DNA of 64,000 nucleotides, taken from Methylocystis sp. B8. Lineage in GTDB: Bacteria; Pseudomonadota; Alphaproteobacteria; Rhizobiales; Beijerinckiaceae. The notes below the pieces were generated by a model that worked only from the letters and a program-made list of their open reading frames with translations, had not been told where the DNA came from and did no database searches. The stretch is from the NCBI RefSeq assembly GCF_005771425.1, contig NZ_VBTZ01000005.1, forward strand, positions 1 to 64,000. The letters run 5' to 3'. The first letter of the stretch is position 1. Every line of letters starts with the position of its first letter. The translations under genes were made by a program, and so were the position numbers. Shown piece by piece: positions 44,718 to 55,411 of this stretch.

Positions 44718-46907
44718 CTAAGCATTCGCCATGAAGTAAGCCATGCTGGATTGCGCCCGGTTTTTCAGATGCCGCTTCTGCCAGTCGTCGCCGAGCGTTA
44801 GCAGACCATGCGGGATCGAATGGGCGGCAGCATCGTCGTAAGATTTGAGCTTGCCGGCCATGATGTCCTTTCGGATCTTTTCTTCGAGCCGCGCGCGCAT
44901 CAGATAATGCTGATAGAGATCGATCACATGCACTGCGTAGGAAATTGCCAGATCGCGGTTTCCTTTAATGATCAGCAGATTTTCATCGTTGCAGTAGGAG
45001 GCCTTGTATCCCAGGTTGTGACTACCCGTAATAACCGTACAATTTTCTTCGTCCAGCGGATCAATAACGATAATCTTGTCGTGGATGATGGCGTGCCCCG
45101 CGGTCAGCAATTCGGGTCGCAGGTTACCAAACGGAATCCGGACGGCCGCCGCGCGGACGAGAGCGACTTGACTCTGATCGCCCCCCGGCCACCAAATCGC
45201 GGGTGGCGGTAATTTAATTCCGCCCTTCTTTTTGGCGCCGTCGGAGGGAGGTTTGTAGTCCGGCATCGCTGAAGGATCGCTGATGGCGCCCATCACAAAT
45301 CGACCCTTGTTTGCGATCGTGGTCAGCCTTCTCGCCAGCCGCAGACTTTCACCGTCGGACGTACCCACACGGGCGGAATTGGCAATAGTTGCCGCTTCAC
45401 CGACGACATTGTTGACGCCGGATCTTCCAGGCATAAACACCAGAAACATGATGGCGCTCTTGGCGGCGTCCATCCGCTGATATACTTCCTCCAAATCGAC
45501 TGGCCGTACGGCGCTCGTTTTAGGGACAGTGGGCTGTTTGGTGTTTGGCGAGAACCATACGCGGGCGGCGCCCTCCGTAAGAGCTCGCTCTTTCGGCGCT
45601 TTATGATTGGCGCTTCTAAGGACCGCTCCTTGTTTCGCGGAGTTCGGGCTAGCGCCCGATATGGTCTTGCCGCTCTTCCTCACCTTCAGCGCTTTGCGGG
45701 CAGGCTGCTTGTCGCTTTTTAGCCTGTTCCAGTAAGCAAAATAGTCAGCGGCCAAACCTGCATCCTCAATGATGATGCAATTATTCGACTGCGTGCAGAG
45801 ACCGGTCTTGGTCCAGTTTGTGCTGCCGGTCATAACCGCCACCGGCTTATCGTCCCTGACATAAACTGCAAATTTGTTGTGCCCGATCCGGGCAGTGGAG
45901 TTAAACATTCGGTCGATTACGCGATCCTTTTCGCCATCTGCGGCTGCGTGCAATTGCCGACGAGGATCATCGTTCTCGGTATCCCATATTATTGGCTGAC
46001 GCTCTTCCTTAGATGTTCCCTTTGGGTTGGGATTCAAATTCCCCGCGGTCGTCAGAACAATATGGATCAGCCTGCGCTTCATTGCGTCGACCAGCAACGG
46101 AATAAGTTGGATGTCATCCAACTCGTACAATGCGAGATAGATCTGTCCACCCTCGTTTTTGGCTCGGTCGATGAGTTCGGTGAGGAATTTATATACGTCT
46201 CCCATCAAATATTTTCGGATCGGCGAGTCCTGATTATTGATCTCCCGTTTCAGCGTGGTCAGCAGGTGTTCTTCCTTCTGCTGCGCACTCCTAATCCGTC
46301 TCTTCGCGTCGCTCGAGGCGGCATCGGCCATGATTTCCTTGGGCGGCGCTTTGTTTACGCTACTGAGCTGTCGAACAAGGTTTTGGGTCGAAAGGATTCC
46401 ATTCGTAAATGTGGCCCTAATGTTTCGGCCATAAGTGTGCGTCACTCGAATCCTGTTGGTCTTGAACGGTTGACCGATCTGGACCAGCGGATGCTTCGGC
46501 CCTTCATAACTCGGCATGCCCTGCGGGTCTGTCGCCGGCGCCGTTGCTGAAGGAGGAATCGGCGTTTGGCCGGCTTTTGCAAGCGCGACGGGAACGATCT
46601 CGTAATGAACTTCGAAATCGATAGGACGAACGTTCGTGTTGTCGCGTGATTTACGAAGCGTGAGGTCGCGCCATTCAAAGTTCTGAATCGGCCAAACGGA
46701 CGAGTCCTGCTCATTCCAATTTGGGTTGTTCTGATCGGCGAAGGCGATCCAGGTAGGAAGTATACGACGCTTGCCTGCATCGGCGCCCGTATCGTGGACG
46801 CGCGTCACCATGAAGCCGATACAGTCTTTGATCGGCTCTTTCACGTCCCACGCGATGTAGGCGACTTCGCCGTTGCACCAAGCGCCCGCGCGCGTGATCA
46901 AATTCAT
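44718..46907 (-). CDS. Phospholipase D-like protein with two HKD motifs
   Basis: The 729-aa protein has no signal peptide. An N-terminal domain (about 1-130; PTWIAFADQNNPNW, VWPIQNFEWRDL) precedes two PLD domains: GHNKFAVYVRDD near 360 and HAIIHDKIIVIDPLDEENC near 630, each with a following GS.N motif. PLD enzymes cut phosphodiesters in lipids or nucleic acids. Codon use is somewhat less GC-rich than the neighbours, and it stands alone against convergent genes, hinting at gain by transfer. The substrate is unknown. Confidence 0.8.
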   Translation of the reverse strand: MNLITRAGAWCNGEVAYIAWDVKEPIKDCIGFMVTRVHDTGADAGKRRILPTWIAFADQNNPNWNEQDSSVWPIQNFEWRDLTLRKSRDNTNVRPIDFEVHYEIVPVALAKAGQTPIPPSATAPATDPQGMPSYEGPKHPLVQIGQPFKTNRIRVTHTYGRNIRATFTNGILSTQNLVRQLSSVNKAPPKEIMADAASSDAKRRIRSAQQKEEHLLTTLKREINNQDSPIRKYLMGDVYKFLTELIDRAKNEGGQIYLALYELDDIQLIPLLVDAMKRRLIHIVLTTAGNLNPNPKGTSKEERQPIIWDTENDDPRRQLHAAADGEKDRVIDRMFNSTARIGHNKFAVYVRDDKPVAVMTGSTNWTKTGLCTQSNNCIIIEDAGLAADYFAYWNRLKSDKQPARKALKVRKSGKTISGASPNSAKQGAVLRSANHKAPKERALTEGAARVWFSPNTKQPTVPKTSAVRPVDLEEVYQRMDAAKSAIMFLVFMPGRSGVNNVVGEAATIANSARVGTSDGESLRLARRLTTIANKGRFVMGAISDPSAMPDYKPPSDGAKKKGGIKLPPPAIWWPGGDQSQVALVRAAAVRIPFGNLRPELLTAGHAIIHDKIIVIDPLDEENCTVITGSHNLGYKASYCNDENLLIIKGNRDLAISYAVHVIDLYQHYLMRARLEEKIRKDIMAGKLKSYDDAAAHSIPHGLLTLGDDWQKRHLKNRAQSSMAYFMANA

Positions 46908-46975
46908 CCGTATCCCCTATAATTACATCTGAAAAGAAAATGAGAGTAACTACGGATATTAAACATCAACTTGGT

Positions 46976-46986
46976 GTGACTGTCAC
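46976..46986. promoter_or_regulatory. Palindrome upstream of the PLD gene
   Basis: GTGACTGTCAC is an 11-base perfect inverted repeat 69 bases upstream of the PLD start, in an AT-rich stretch likely to hold the promoter. It is a candidate operator only. Confidence 0.3.
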
Positions 46987-47094
46987 GCTAACTATGGGGC
47001 GGGCGGCGCCTTTTTAGGAATTGAGAACAAAAACCCGGCGTCAAGATAGATCGCGGGTTCCGCGCGTCAAAGAAGGCGAAGGACCAGGCCGCGT

Positions 47095-47988
47095 TCAGAA
47101 CGGCGGAGGCGCGGGTGCGATCTGCGGCAAGGGCATCGCCCCGGTGCGGACGCTGTTCTGCGACGCGAACATGTCGTCCTTCAGCCAGTTCATCGGATCG
47201 TCCTCGCGGTGCCGAACGATGAGCGTTTTGTCGCTTTGGCCGAGATAGATACGAACGCCGCCCCAGACGGCCTTGTAATCATCCTCGCCGACGCGGCTTT
47301 CGATGAAGCCGGTGACGGCCGAATTGCCGAGATTCCAGATGAGCGCTTCGCCCGCGAAAGCCGCCGCATGGCGACCCCCGACGAAACGATGTCCGACCGA
47401 AAATTTGACGTTGTAGGTCGGATAGAAGCTGATATCGACCATGTCGAAGAAGCGCCCGCGCCGCGGCTGCCATTGATAGGCGAGGAACCCAGGCGCGTAG
47501 CCGAGCGGCGTGAAGAAATGGCCGGAGCTCTCTTCGTAGCCGGCGACGCTGGCGAGCGAGAACGGTCCGTAATAATAGGCGCCTTCCGCGCCCAGCCGGA
47601 AACGCGTGTCGTCCAGACGCTTATCGTTGGCGATCGCCCCATAGGCGCCGAGAAGACCGACGCTCGGGTCGCGCCAAAAGGCATGACCCGCGCCGGCGCT
47701 CACAAAGAAGCCGCGATGGCCCGCCGCGAGGGCGTCAATCTGAAAACCGAAACGGTCGCCGACCGGGGCGGTGATCGACCCCACGCCGCCGGCCGAGGCG
47801 TTGTTCAAACGCGCAAAGCCGAGCCAGTATGACCCGCCGCCGAAACCTTCGAGCTTGGCGTTGACGCCATCGACCGCGCGCTTGGATGGGGGATGTTCCG
47901 AAATCGGAGGCGTCCACCAGGAAGGCGTGTCGGCGCGTGCGGCAGACACAGCGAAGGCGACCGCCAGAACGGCGAGAAGCTGACGCAT
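47095..47988 (-). CDS. Exported outer-membrane beta-barrel protein (BcsS-like)
   Basis: The protein of about 297 aa has a signal peptide (MRQLLAVLAVAFAVSAARA) and many amphipathic beta strands (FGFQIDALAAGHRG, GAEGAYYYGPF, KFSVGHRFVGG). It resembles proteins labelled cellulose biosynthesis protein BcsS. No cellulose synthase genes are nearby, so that label is only a similarity. An ATG at 47997 gives three extra residues. Confidence 0.58.
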   Translation of the reverse strand: MRQLLAVLAVAFAVSAARADTPSWWTPPISEHPPSKRAVDGVNAKLEGFGGGSYWLGFARLNNASAGGVGSITAPVGDRFGFQIDALAAGHRGFFVSAGAGHAFWRDPSVGLLGAYGAIANDKRLDDTRFRLGAEGAYYYGPFSLASVAGYEESSGHFFTPLGYAPGFLAYQWQPRRGRFFDMVDISFYPTYNVKFSVGHRFVGGRHAAAFAGEALIWNLGNSAVTGFIESRVGEDDYKAVWGGVRIYLGQSDKTLIVRHREDDPMNWLKDDMFASQNSVRTGAMPLPQIAPAPPPF

Positions 47989-48128
47989 AAATGACATTGC
48001 GATTGAAGTCCCGTGCGGTGATCGTCGCGAGCGTTTGACCCTAACGGGGTTCGGCCGCGCTGACTGTCACATCGCCGCAACAGAGCGTTAAAATAGATTG
48101 GTTGTCGACGACTAACCCGCGGGCGCGG

Positions 48129-49346
48129 TTAATATTGCGGATCGAGGCTTTGCCCCGCGGCGTTCAGATGTTCGCTCAAATTCTCGCGCGTCGCCGGGTC
48201 GACGATGGCGAAAGGCGCGGCGACCGCCGCCCCAGCCACGCCGCCGACCGCCGAAACCGCGCCGGCCGTCACAAGTCCGAGCTGATCGCCGACGCCCGCT
48301 TGGCCCTCCTTCAGCGGCTGACCCTGCGCGAGCCTCATGCCGATCGAGCGCACGACCTCCGGAGAGGAGGCGAAGGTGCTGTGCCCCAGGGGATCGCTGG
48401 AGGCGACGTAGGTAAGGTCGACGGCTCTGATTCGATCGCGATCGAGGACCTCGTGATAGGGCGGCGCGTTCGGATTGACGGCGCCCAATCGCGTATTGCC
48501 CCAGAACCGGCGGGACGCTGCGAGCGCGTCATCGTCGCGCGAAGCGAACAGCGTGAAGACCGACGGTCGAATCCCGATCTCCGCAATCTGACGCCGGAAA
48601 ACGTCGAAATCGACGTCGGGCGCGGCGAGCATCACGTTCTCGATTTTCGATCCAATGTGACCATTGCGGATCGCCATCTGGCGCAGCGCTTCGAGCGTCA
48701 CCCAATTGCCCATCGAATGCGCGAGAATTGAAATTTCGCCAACGTCCCGATCGCGCTGCAGCGCCTGCAGCACGCTTTCCAAAGCGTCCCGCGAATAGCT
48801 GGCGCTCTCATGATCATAGCCATATTGCAGCAGTCGGCCGCGCGACGGCCAAGTGAACAGCACGGGCGTAACGTCGGCGCCAGAATCATGGACGATCTGC
48901 GCGAAACGATAGACGGCTTCCTCGAACCGAGTGTTGTAGCCATGGACGAAGAGAAGCACTTGCCGCTTCGGCGTCTTGCGGATGCGGGCGTTGAACGCCG
49001 CGAGCGCCGCCTCCCTGCTCAACACGTCGGCATGAACGGTCGTAAATTGCGTGGCGGGGTCTGGAGTCGGCGCCTGCGGCCATTGCACGTCGCCGATCAC
49101 GCGCCCTGCGTCCGGCGGGATTGAGACCGCAATGTCGGCGAAGTGGACGCCCCTCCCACGTTCGCCCGAGAACATGACGCCGGGCTCTAATGGATCCGGC
49201 TCTCTGGTCGTGACCACGAGAAGGTCGACGATGCTCGCGCCGGGCGCGAGCTGATGCGTCGGGATCAGCGTACCATGCGGGCGGCTCGCGCAAGCGCTGA
49301 ACGCGAGCGCAAAAAGCGCCGCCAATATGATCCGTCCCCGCGCCAT
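48129..49346 (-). CDS. DUF900 alpha/beta hydrolase lipoprotein
   Basis: The 405-aa protein has a lipoprotein signal (lipobox FSAC near residue 18). Its hydrolase domain has VLLFVHGYNTRFEEA and nucleophile ILAHSMGNW, then PDVDFDVF and HSTFASS as likely acid/His regions. DUF900 esterases are envelope-anchored. The substrate is unknown. Confidence 0.85.
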   Translation of the reverse strand: MARGRIILAALFALAFSACASRPHGTLIPTHQLAPGASIVDLLVVTTREPDPLEPGVMFSGERGRGVHFADIAVSIPPDAGRVIGDVQWPQAPTPDPATQFTTVHADVLSREAALAAFNARIRKTPKRQVLLFVHGYNTRFEEAVYRFAQIVHDSGADVTPVLFTWPSRGRLLQYGYDHESASYSRDALESVLQALQRDRDVGEISILAHSMGNWVTLEALRQMAIRNGHIGSKIENVMLAAPDVDFDVFRRQIAEIGIRPSVFTLFASRDDDALAASRRFWGNTRLGAVNPNAPPYHEVLDRDRIRAVDLTYVASSDPLGHSTFASSPEVVRSIGMRLAQGQPLKEGQAGVGDQLGLVTAGAVSAVGGVAGAAVAAPFAIVDPATRENLSEHLNAAGQSLDPQY

Positions 49347-49555
49347 AAGACCGCCGTGCTCAAATAATTCATGCCGCGCGCCGCCGCTGAGGCGAAGCTA
49401 AATACGCTCAGTCGCTCATCTTTGCGGCTCAAATACGGCGATCGCGCGTATTGTGCGCAAGCACGCTGATTTCCTGGGACGAATGCGGCATTATAGTGGC
49501 GCTCGCAAAGAAGCGAGCGTCGGAGGCGGGGCTGGGACGAATCGCCTCCGACTGC

Positions 49556-49584
49556 GCAGGGGAGAGCCTCAAGCTTTCCCCTGC
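49556..49584 (-). terminator. Hairpin after the host-attachment gene
   Basis: GCAGGGGA / TCCCCTGC plus three more inner pairs form a hairpin just beyond the stop on the minus strand. There is no clear T run. A second inverted repeat (TCGGAGGCG / CGCCTCCGA) follows, so this gap is rich in hairpins. Confidence 0.5.
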
Positions 49585-49586
49585 CT

Positions 49587-50036
49587 TCAGCCGCGGGTCA
49601 GCGCCTTCTCGATATCCTTGAGCGGATGGCGGGTCAGGTCCTTGGCGAGTTCGCCGACGACCTTGCTTTGCGCCTTCGCTGACAGCTCTTTGCGAATTTC
49701 GCCGAGCGCCTTGGGCGGCGCGATGATGGCGATGGCGTTCAACTCGCCCGACTCCGCCGCCTTATTGATCCGGTCCGCCATGGCGCGCGCGAAGCGCTCC
49801 TCTTCAAGCTCATGCCAGTCGGAATCTTCGACGGCGCTGCGCACGCCGCCCTTGGAGGCGAAGCTGCGGCCGGGCTTGTCCGAACCTTGCTCGCGCGTCG
49901 CGGGGTTTTCGTCGATGCGCGTTTCAATGACGCGAAGATCGAGGAGTTCGGCGTCGCCATGGTTTTGGAAAAAGAGCGCCCGGCGGCCGTCTCCAACCAG
50001 AACCCACGCGCCATTGCCGACGGAAAATTCGCTCAT
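49587..50036 (-). CDS. Host-attachment family protein
   Basis: The 149-aa protein begins MSEFSVGNGAWVLVGDGRRA and has the family pattern of 'protein required for attachment to host cells' (FFQNHGDAELLDLRV, HELEEERFARAMADRIN, IAPPKALGEIRKEL). The fold is related to baeRF / release-factor-like domains. Its biochemical role is unknown. The ATG at 50036 is chosen by family length. Confidence 0.83.
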   Translation of the reverse strand: MSEFSVGNGAWVLVGDGRRALFFQNHGDAELLDLRVIETRIDENPATREQGSDKPGRSFASKGGVRSAVEDSDWHELEEERFARAMADRINKAAESGELNAIAIIAPPKALGEIRKELSAKAQSKVVGELAKDLTRHPLKDIEKALTRG

Positions 50037-50249
50037 GATGCTCCCTCGCCTTCCAATCTTGTTCTCAAGTCTTATTGGCGTCAGGCGACCTGCTCGGCCG
50101 CGTCGGCGCACTGCCGTTGGCTAACGCAAGCGTCTCCTATCCTCGCGAGAGATCGATCACAAGCCCGGCCGCGCGCGCCGATCGTCGGATCGCGCCCATG
50201 GGCAGAGATAACGCGCCGCGGAGCGCGTTCAAATCGCGCCCTTATGCGA

Positions 50250-50549
50250 TTACGCGGCGAGCTTTTCTTCTTTGTCTGCCTTGGCGGACGTGCGCTTCAT
50301 TTCCGACAGCGCGGCGTCGAGCGACCCCGCGCCTGCGCGTGCGGCCATCGCCTGCAGGAGCGCCGCTTTCCGGCGTATCCCGCGCTCGTTGAGCGCCCAA
50401 ATCAGCCAGCAGGCGACCGCGAGGCTTATGAGCGCCGTATAGGGTTCGCCGAAGGCGAAAGACGAAAGAAAGGAGAAGTCGGGCGCGCATTCCTTTGCGT
50501 ATTCGCAAGCGTCCGACCAATCCTGAAACCACTGCTTGACCGATTCCAC
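50250..50549 (-). CDS. Small single-pass membrane protein
   Basis: The GTG at 50549 is favoured because AAGGAGGT, an excellent ribosome site, lies just upstream. The 99-aa protein has one membrane helix (YTALISLAVACWLIWAL) and a charged Lys/Ala-rich C-terminus. An upstream extension to 50867 has no good start. I do not recognise a family. Confidence 0.68.
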   Translation of the reverse strand: MESVKQWFQDWSDACEYAKECAPDFSFLSSFAFGEPYTALISLAVACWLIWALNERGIRRKAALLQAMAARAGAGSLDAALSEMKRTSAKADKEEKLAA

Positions 50550-50884
50550 TGTGACCTCCTTGCCGCGCCGCTGCGTTCGACGGACGCACGCCCCGTCGGT
50601 CGAATCGCATAGCGCAGGTTCATGGCGAAGATTGTGCGTTGCAGCATATTGCGCGTCAATTGGCGCAGACTTGGTCAAATCAGCGCAGCGCCTTGAAATT
50701 AGGCAGAAAATTCGGGGCGGGCCGCGTCGCTTGCGTCGTTCTTCCTCCCATGTCATGCGCGCGCGTGTCGCGGGCCCTCGACGCAAAACATGCGCCATTG
50801 TCAGGAGCCGAAAGCGAAGCGATTCAGGCGGCGCCAATGGCGGTTTTCTGACAAAAGTGAGCGTCAACCCGCGGAGGCGAAAAG
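50550..50884. other. Intergenic region, no gene seen
   Basis: These 335 bases separate the minus-strand membrane protein from the plus-strand lipoprotein. They must hold both promoters. I see no convincing gene or strong hairpin. Confidence 0.5.
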
Positions 50885-51016
50885 ATGCTTACGCCAATCG
50901 TCAAATCGATGTTGCTTCTTGCAATCGCCATCGCGATTTCAGGCTGCGGCGTGAACTATCACGTCAACCCTGGCCCGCGCACATGGCCAGCGGCGCCGAA
51001 CGACCCCAACAAGTGA
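50885..51016 (+). CDS. Small lipoprotein (43 aa)
   Basis: The ATG follows GGAGG with seven-base spacing. The protein has an N-terminal hydrophobic helix and lipobox ISGC (MLLLAIAIAISGCG), then a short Pro/Asn-rich mature part (GPRTWPAAPNDPNK). It is likely an envelope-anchored peptide of about 24 mature residues. It lies 25 bases before the carboxymuconolactone decarboxylase-like gene. Confidence 0.65.
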   Translation: MLTPIVKSMLLLAIAIAISGCGVNYHVNPGPRTWPAAPNDPNK

Positions 51017-51041
51017 AGCCGCGCATCAACGGGAGAGGATC

Positions 51042-51440
51042 ATGGCCACGGTTCGACTGCTCAATGACGAAGAACTTTCGGCCGAAGCGCGCGACGTCTT
51101 CGCCGACATTCGCGCGACGCGCAAAAGCGAATTCGTGAACAACTTCTGGCGCGCGCTCGCGCATGATCCGGCGACCTTGAAACGCACCTGGGATGGCGTG
51201 AAGCAGGTGATGGGTCCGGGCGTGCTGGAGCCAAAGGTCAAGGAGATGATCTATATCGCCGTCTCGATCGCCCACGCCTGTCCCTATTGCATCCATTCGC
51301 ACACGGCGAACGCCCGCGCGAAGGGAATGAGCGAAGAGGAATATCGCGAGTTGCTCGCGATCGTCGGCATGGCGTCGGAGACGAATCGCCTGGTCACGGC
51401 GCTCGGCGTGCCGATCGATGAGGAATATGAGGTGGGGTGA
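51042..51440 (+). CDS. Carboxymuconolactone decarboxylase/AhpD-family protein
   Basis: The 132-aa protein has the AhpD-like CPYCIHSH motif (Cys80, Cys83, His87) within the MIYIAVSIAHACPYC helix. AhpD-type members reduce peroxiredoxin or remove peroxides; the partner is not shown. GGGAGAGGA precedes the ATG. Confidence 0.88.
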   Translation: MATVRLLNDEELSAEARDVFADIRATRKSEFVNNFWRALAHDPATLKRTWDGVKQVMGPGVLEPKVKEMIYIAVSIAHACPYCIHSHTANARAKGMSEEEYRELLAIVGMASETNRLVTALGVPIDEEYEVG

Positions 51441-51561
51441 GAGGGGCGCCAACAACGCCCGTCATGGAAGCTGTATTTGTTGCTCGCGATTGAGACTTGG
51501 GCTTATTTTTAACGACAAAGTCGATTCGAAGCTTAATGTACTCCTGCTCCTTTGAGACCGC

Positions 51562-52521
51562 ATGAAAACTATTCAAGAGCATAAACGCGAAATCCGAAAG
51601 GAAACGCACGACTTACTTAGCTCCATCTCCAAATGGAAAAAGTTTGAGAAGATCGTTTTCGTGCTCGGAGGCGCACTGATTTCGGCATTAGCAAGCCAGT
51701 TCTCCTATTTGTACCCACCCGATCATCGCTGGGCTTTTTACTTAACTCAAGCAATTGCAGCGATCCTCGTTTTTATAGGCGCGCTATTGCTTGAGGTCGT
51801 GACTGAAAACACGGCCGACGCAATTGAGCGGGCGAATGAGCTCACAGATGAGCTAGACTCCCGCGAGAAGGAGATAACCTCGTTAGATGGTGATTTTCGA
51901 TGGTTTACACGTCTGTACTCAACAGCGGGAGCATTGAAAGACATGGTCGAAAGTGCTGTCGCGGAGGGCAATCACGCAGGCGACACACTTCCCCGTTTGG
52001 GAGCGATGCTTGACGTCGTTGTCGCAGAAAAGGCCATCTTATTTGGTATAGGGAACGACAGGTGGAATTTTGCGATATACTTATACGATCAAAGTTCGGA
52101 CGAGCTTAAATGCGTTGTTTGCCGACGACCAACCCGAACAGAAGAAGAGGCTCCGCACCGCAACTGGAAACCTGGGCAGGGTCATGTCGGCGCTGCATTT
52201 CAAATGCAGAGGGAAATAGTTGCCGGAGACACTAGCGATGCCGAAGCTCGCGCAATTTTCGACTCGCCAGATCCAAGTTGTCGCGAAAGTGATCGGCACC
52301 ACTACCGCTCAATCGCTTCCATACCCATCAAACTCGCGAGTGAACCTGCTCTTGGGATTCTGGTAGCGACCAGCGATACGCCGCAAAGGTTTCGTTTACG
52401 TAGCCCAGAGGATGCGGCAATGGATCCAGTCGAGCCACTACGAATTTTGGGAAGCGCTATTGCCTTTCTGTTGAAAACAACCGATCTTCGCGCAGAGGCG
52501 ATTTGTCATGAGCAAAAATAA
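51562..52521 (+). CDS. Membrane-anchored GAF-domain protein
   Basis: The 319-aa protein has two membrane helices (about 30-51 and 57-80), a short coiled-coil (81-112) and a C-terminal GAF domain (about 140-305) with GQGHVGAAF and SIASIPIK...LGILVATSD. No output domain follows. GAF domains bind small ligands. The gene and the small one after it are more AT-rich than the neighbours and look like a transferred cassette. Function unknown. Confidence 0.78.
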   Translation: MKTIQEHKREIRKETHDLLSSISKWKKFEKIVFVLGGALISALASQFSYLYPPDHRWAFYLTQAIAAILVFIGALLLEVVTENTADAIERANELTDELDSREKEITSLDGDFRWFTRLYSTAGALKDMVESAVAEGNHAGDTLPRLGAMLDVVVAEKAILFGIGNDRWNFAIYLYDQSSDELKCVVCRRPTRTEEEAPHRNWKPGQGHVGAAFQMQREIVAGDTSDAEARAIFDSPDPSCRESDRHHYRSIASIPIKLASEPALGILVATSDTPQRFRLRSPEDAAMDPVEPLRILGSAIAFLLKTTDLRAEAICHEQK

Positions 52522-52717
52522 GCGCACCGAATGGCCGACTTCCCACATCGAGACCATCGACCGGGAAATTTTTAAGCACGCCAGCAAATTAGCCTCGGGC
52601 AGCGCAACTTCACGGGATGTTAGCGAGACTAGCGATCTTATTCGTAGGCGCGCCGATTACATGATGCCTGGGCTCCTGCGGAGCGGCGGCTACGAAAAGG
52701 CCAAAAAGGCAGGGTAG
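52508..52717 (+). CDS. Small protein coupled to the GAF gene
   Basis: The 69-aa, basic, soluble-looking protein overlaps the GAF gene by 14 bases, suggesting translational coupling. Notable parts are EIFKHASKLASGSATSRDV and RRRADYMMPGLLRSGGY. No family recognised. Confidence 0.6.
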   Translation: MSKNKRTEWPTSHIETIDREIFKHASKLASGSATSRDVSETSDLIRRRADYMMPGLLRSGGYEKAKKAG

Positions 52718-52725
52718 TCCTTTTT
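52703..52725 (+). terminator. Weak bidirectional terminator
   Basis: AAAAAGG pairs with CCTTTTT around a nine-base loop that covers the stop codon of the 69-aa gene; pyrG ends opposite. Confidence 0.42.
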
Positions 52726-52738
52726 AAAACTGTTTCCC

Positions 52739-54379
<1,641 letters not shown>

Positions 54380-54470
54380 CTAACGCCTTTCCAGCGATTC
54401 TGGTAGCGAATTATTGGGCCGAGGGCCGTAACCCCCAGCCGAAATCATGCGATGCGGATTTTGACGCGCC

Positions 54471-55232
54471 TTATTGGGTCGGCGATTTCCAGATCGTCGG
54501 CGGCGCGGGCTTATTCTCCGGCTCCGCGGGCTTGGATTCCGGCGCAGCGGGTTGGATCTGCGACTCGGCGGGCTTCGCCTCCGGCGCAGGCGTCTCCGCC
54601 TTCGGCGCTTCGACAGCCGGCGGCGTCACAGGCGCAGCAGGCGCCGCCTCGGTCGGAGCGGCAGGCGCTTCGCTCTTTGGCGGCTCGGGCGTGGCGGCTT
54701 CAGGCTTCGGCGCTTCTACCGGCGCAGGCGCGGCGGCCTTCGGCGGCTCTATGGCTGGGGCTTGCGGCGCCGGGGCGGCAGGCTCCTGAACCGGCGCCGG
54801 CGCGGCGGGCGGAGTCGTTGCGGCCGGCGGCGCCTCTACGGGCGCGCTCTGCTGGCGCTTCTGCTGGGCGCGCTGAAGCTGGTCGAAAATGCTGTCCTTA
54901 CCGGGCTCCGGCGCTTTTTCCTGCTCGCCCTTGCCCTCGGTCTTGGGAACCTCTTTGAGCTGGATCGTTCCCTGGTCGACCGCCTTGGTCCAGTCCTCGC
55001 CGCCCTCTGAGCGACGCTCCCAGGCGGGCAGCACGGTCAGCGCGATGCTGGTGATGAAGAACATCGTCGCGAGAATGCCGGTGGCGCGGGTGAGCGCATT
55101 GGCCTGGCCGCGCCCGGTGAAGACGCCGCTGCCGCCCATGCCGAGCGCGCCGCCCTCGGACTTTTGATAAAGCACGAGAATGACGAGCGCCGTCACCACC
55201 ATCAGGTGGATCACGATAATGACCTGCTGCAT
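54471..55232 (-). CDS. secG: Protein-export membrane protein SecG with long Pro/Ala tail
   Basis: The 253-aa protein has the SecG two-helix core (IHLMVVTALVILVLYQKSE, then LGMGGSGVFTGRGQAN, second helix near 53-70). A low-complexity Pro/Ala/Glu tail of about 160 residues follows, far longer than E. coli SecG. It is part of the SecYEG channel. The ATG at 55232 is chosen. It is upstream of pyrG on the same strand. Confidence 0.93.
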   Translation of the reverse strand: MQQVIIVIHLMVVTALVILVLYQKSEGGALGMGGSGVFTGRGQANALTRATGILATMFFITSIALTVLPAWERRSEGGEDWTKAVDQGTIQLKEVPKTEGKGEQEKAPEPGKDSIFDQLQRAQQKRQQSAPVEAPPAATTPPAAPAPVQEPAAPAPQAPAIEPPKAAAPAPVEAPKPEAATPEPPKSEAPAAPTEAAPAAPVTPPAVEAPKAETPAPEAKPAESQIQPAAPESKPAEPENKPAPPTIWKSPTQ

Positions 55233-55342
55233 GTGAACCCTTCCAGCCGCGCCGCAGCCGAGCCGGGCGCGCAATCCGTTGGCCGGCGTTCTACACCAAG
55301 CGCCGCGCGCACGGAAGGGGCAAAGGCCGGCGCAAACAGCCG

Positions 55343-55380
55343 CTTAAAAATGAGAAATCGCGAGCCGCGAGGCTCGCGAT
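55343..55380 (-). terminator. Rho-independent-like terminator
   Basis: A perfect 10-bp stem (ATCGCGAGCC and its complement, four-base loop) is followed on the minus strand by TTCTCATTTTT, 30 bases after the hypothetical gene's stop. Confidence 0.72.
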
Positions 55381-55411
55381 GCTTGGGCCCTCGGGACGGC
55401 TGAGATCGCCG

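Noticed and set aside
54452-55010. Arg/Leu-rich frames opposite secG
   Set aside because: They are mirror frames of the Pro/Ala repeats of the SecG tail.
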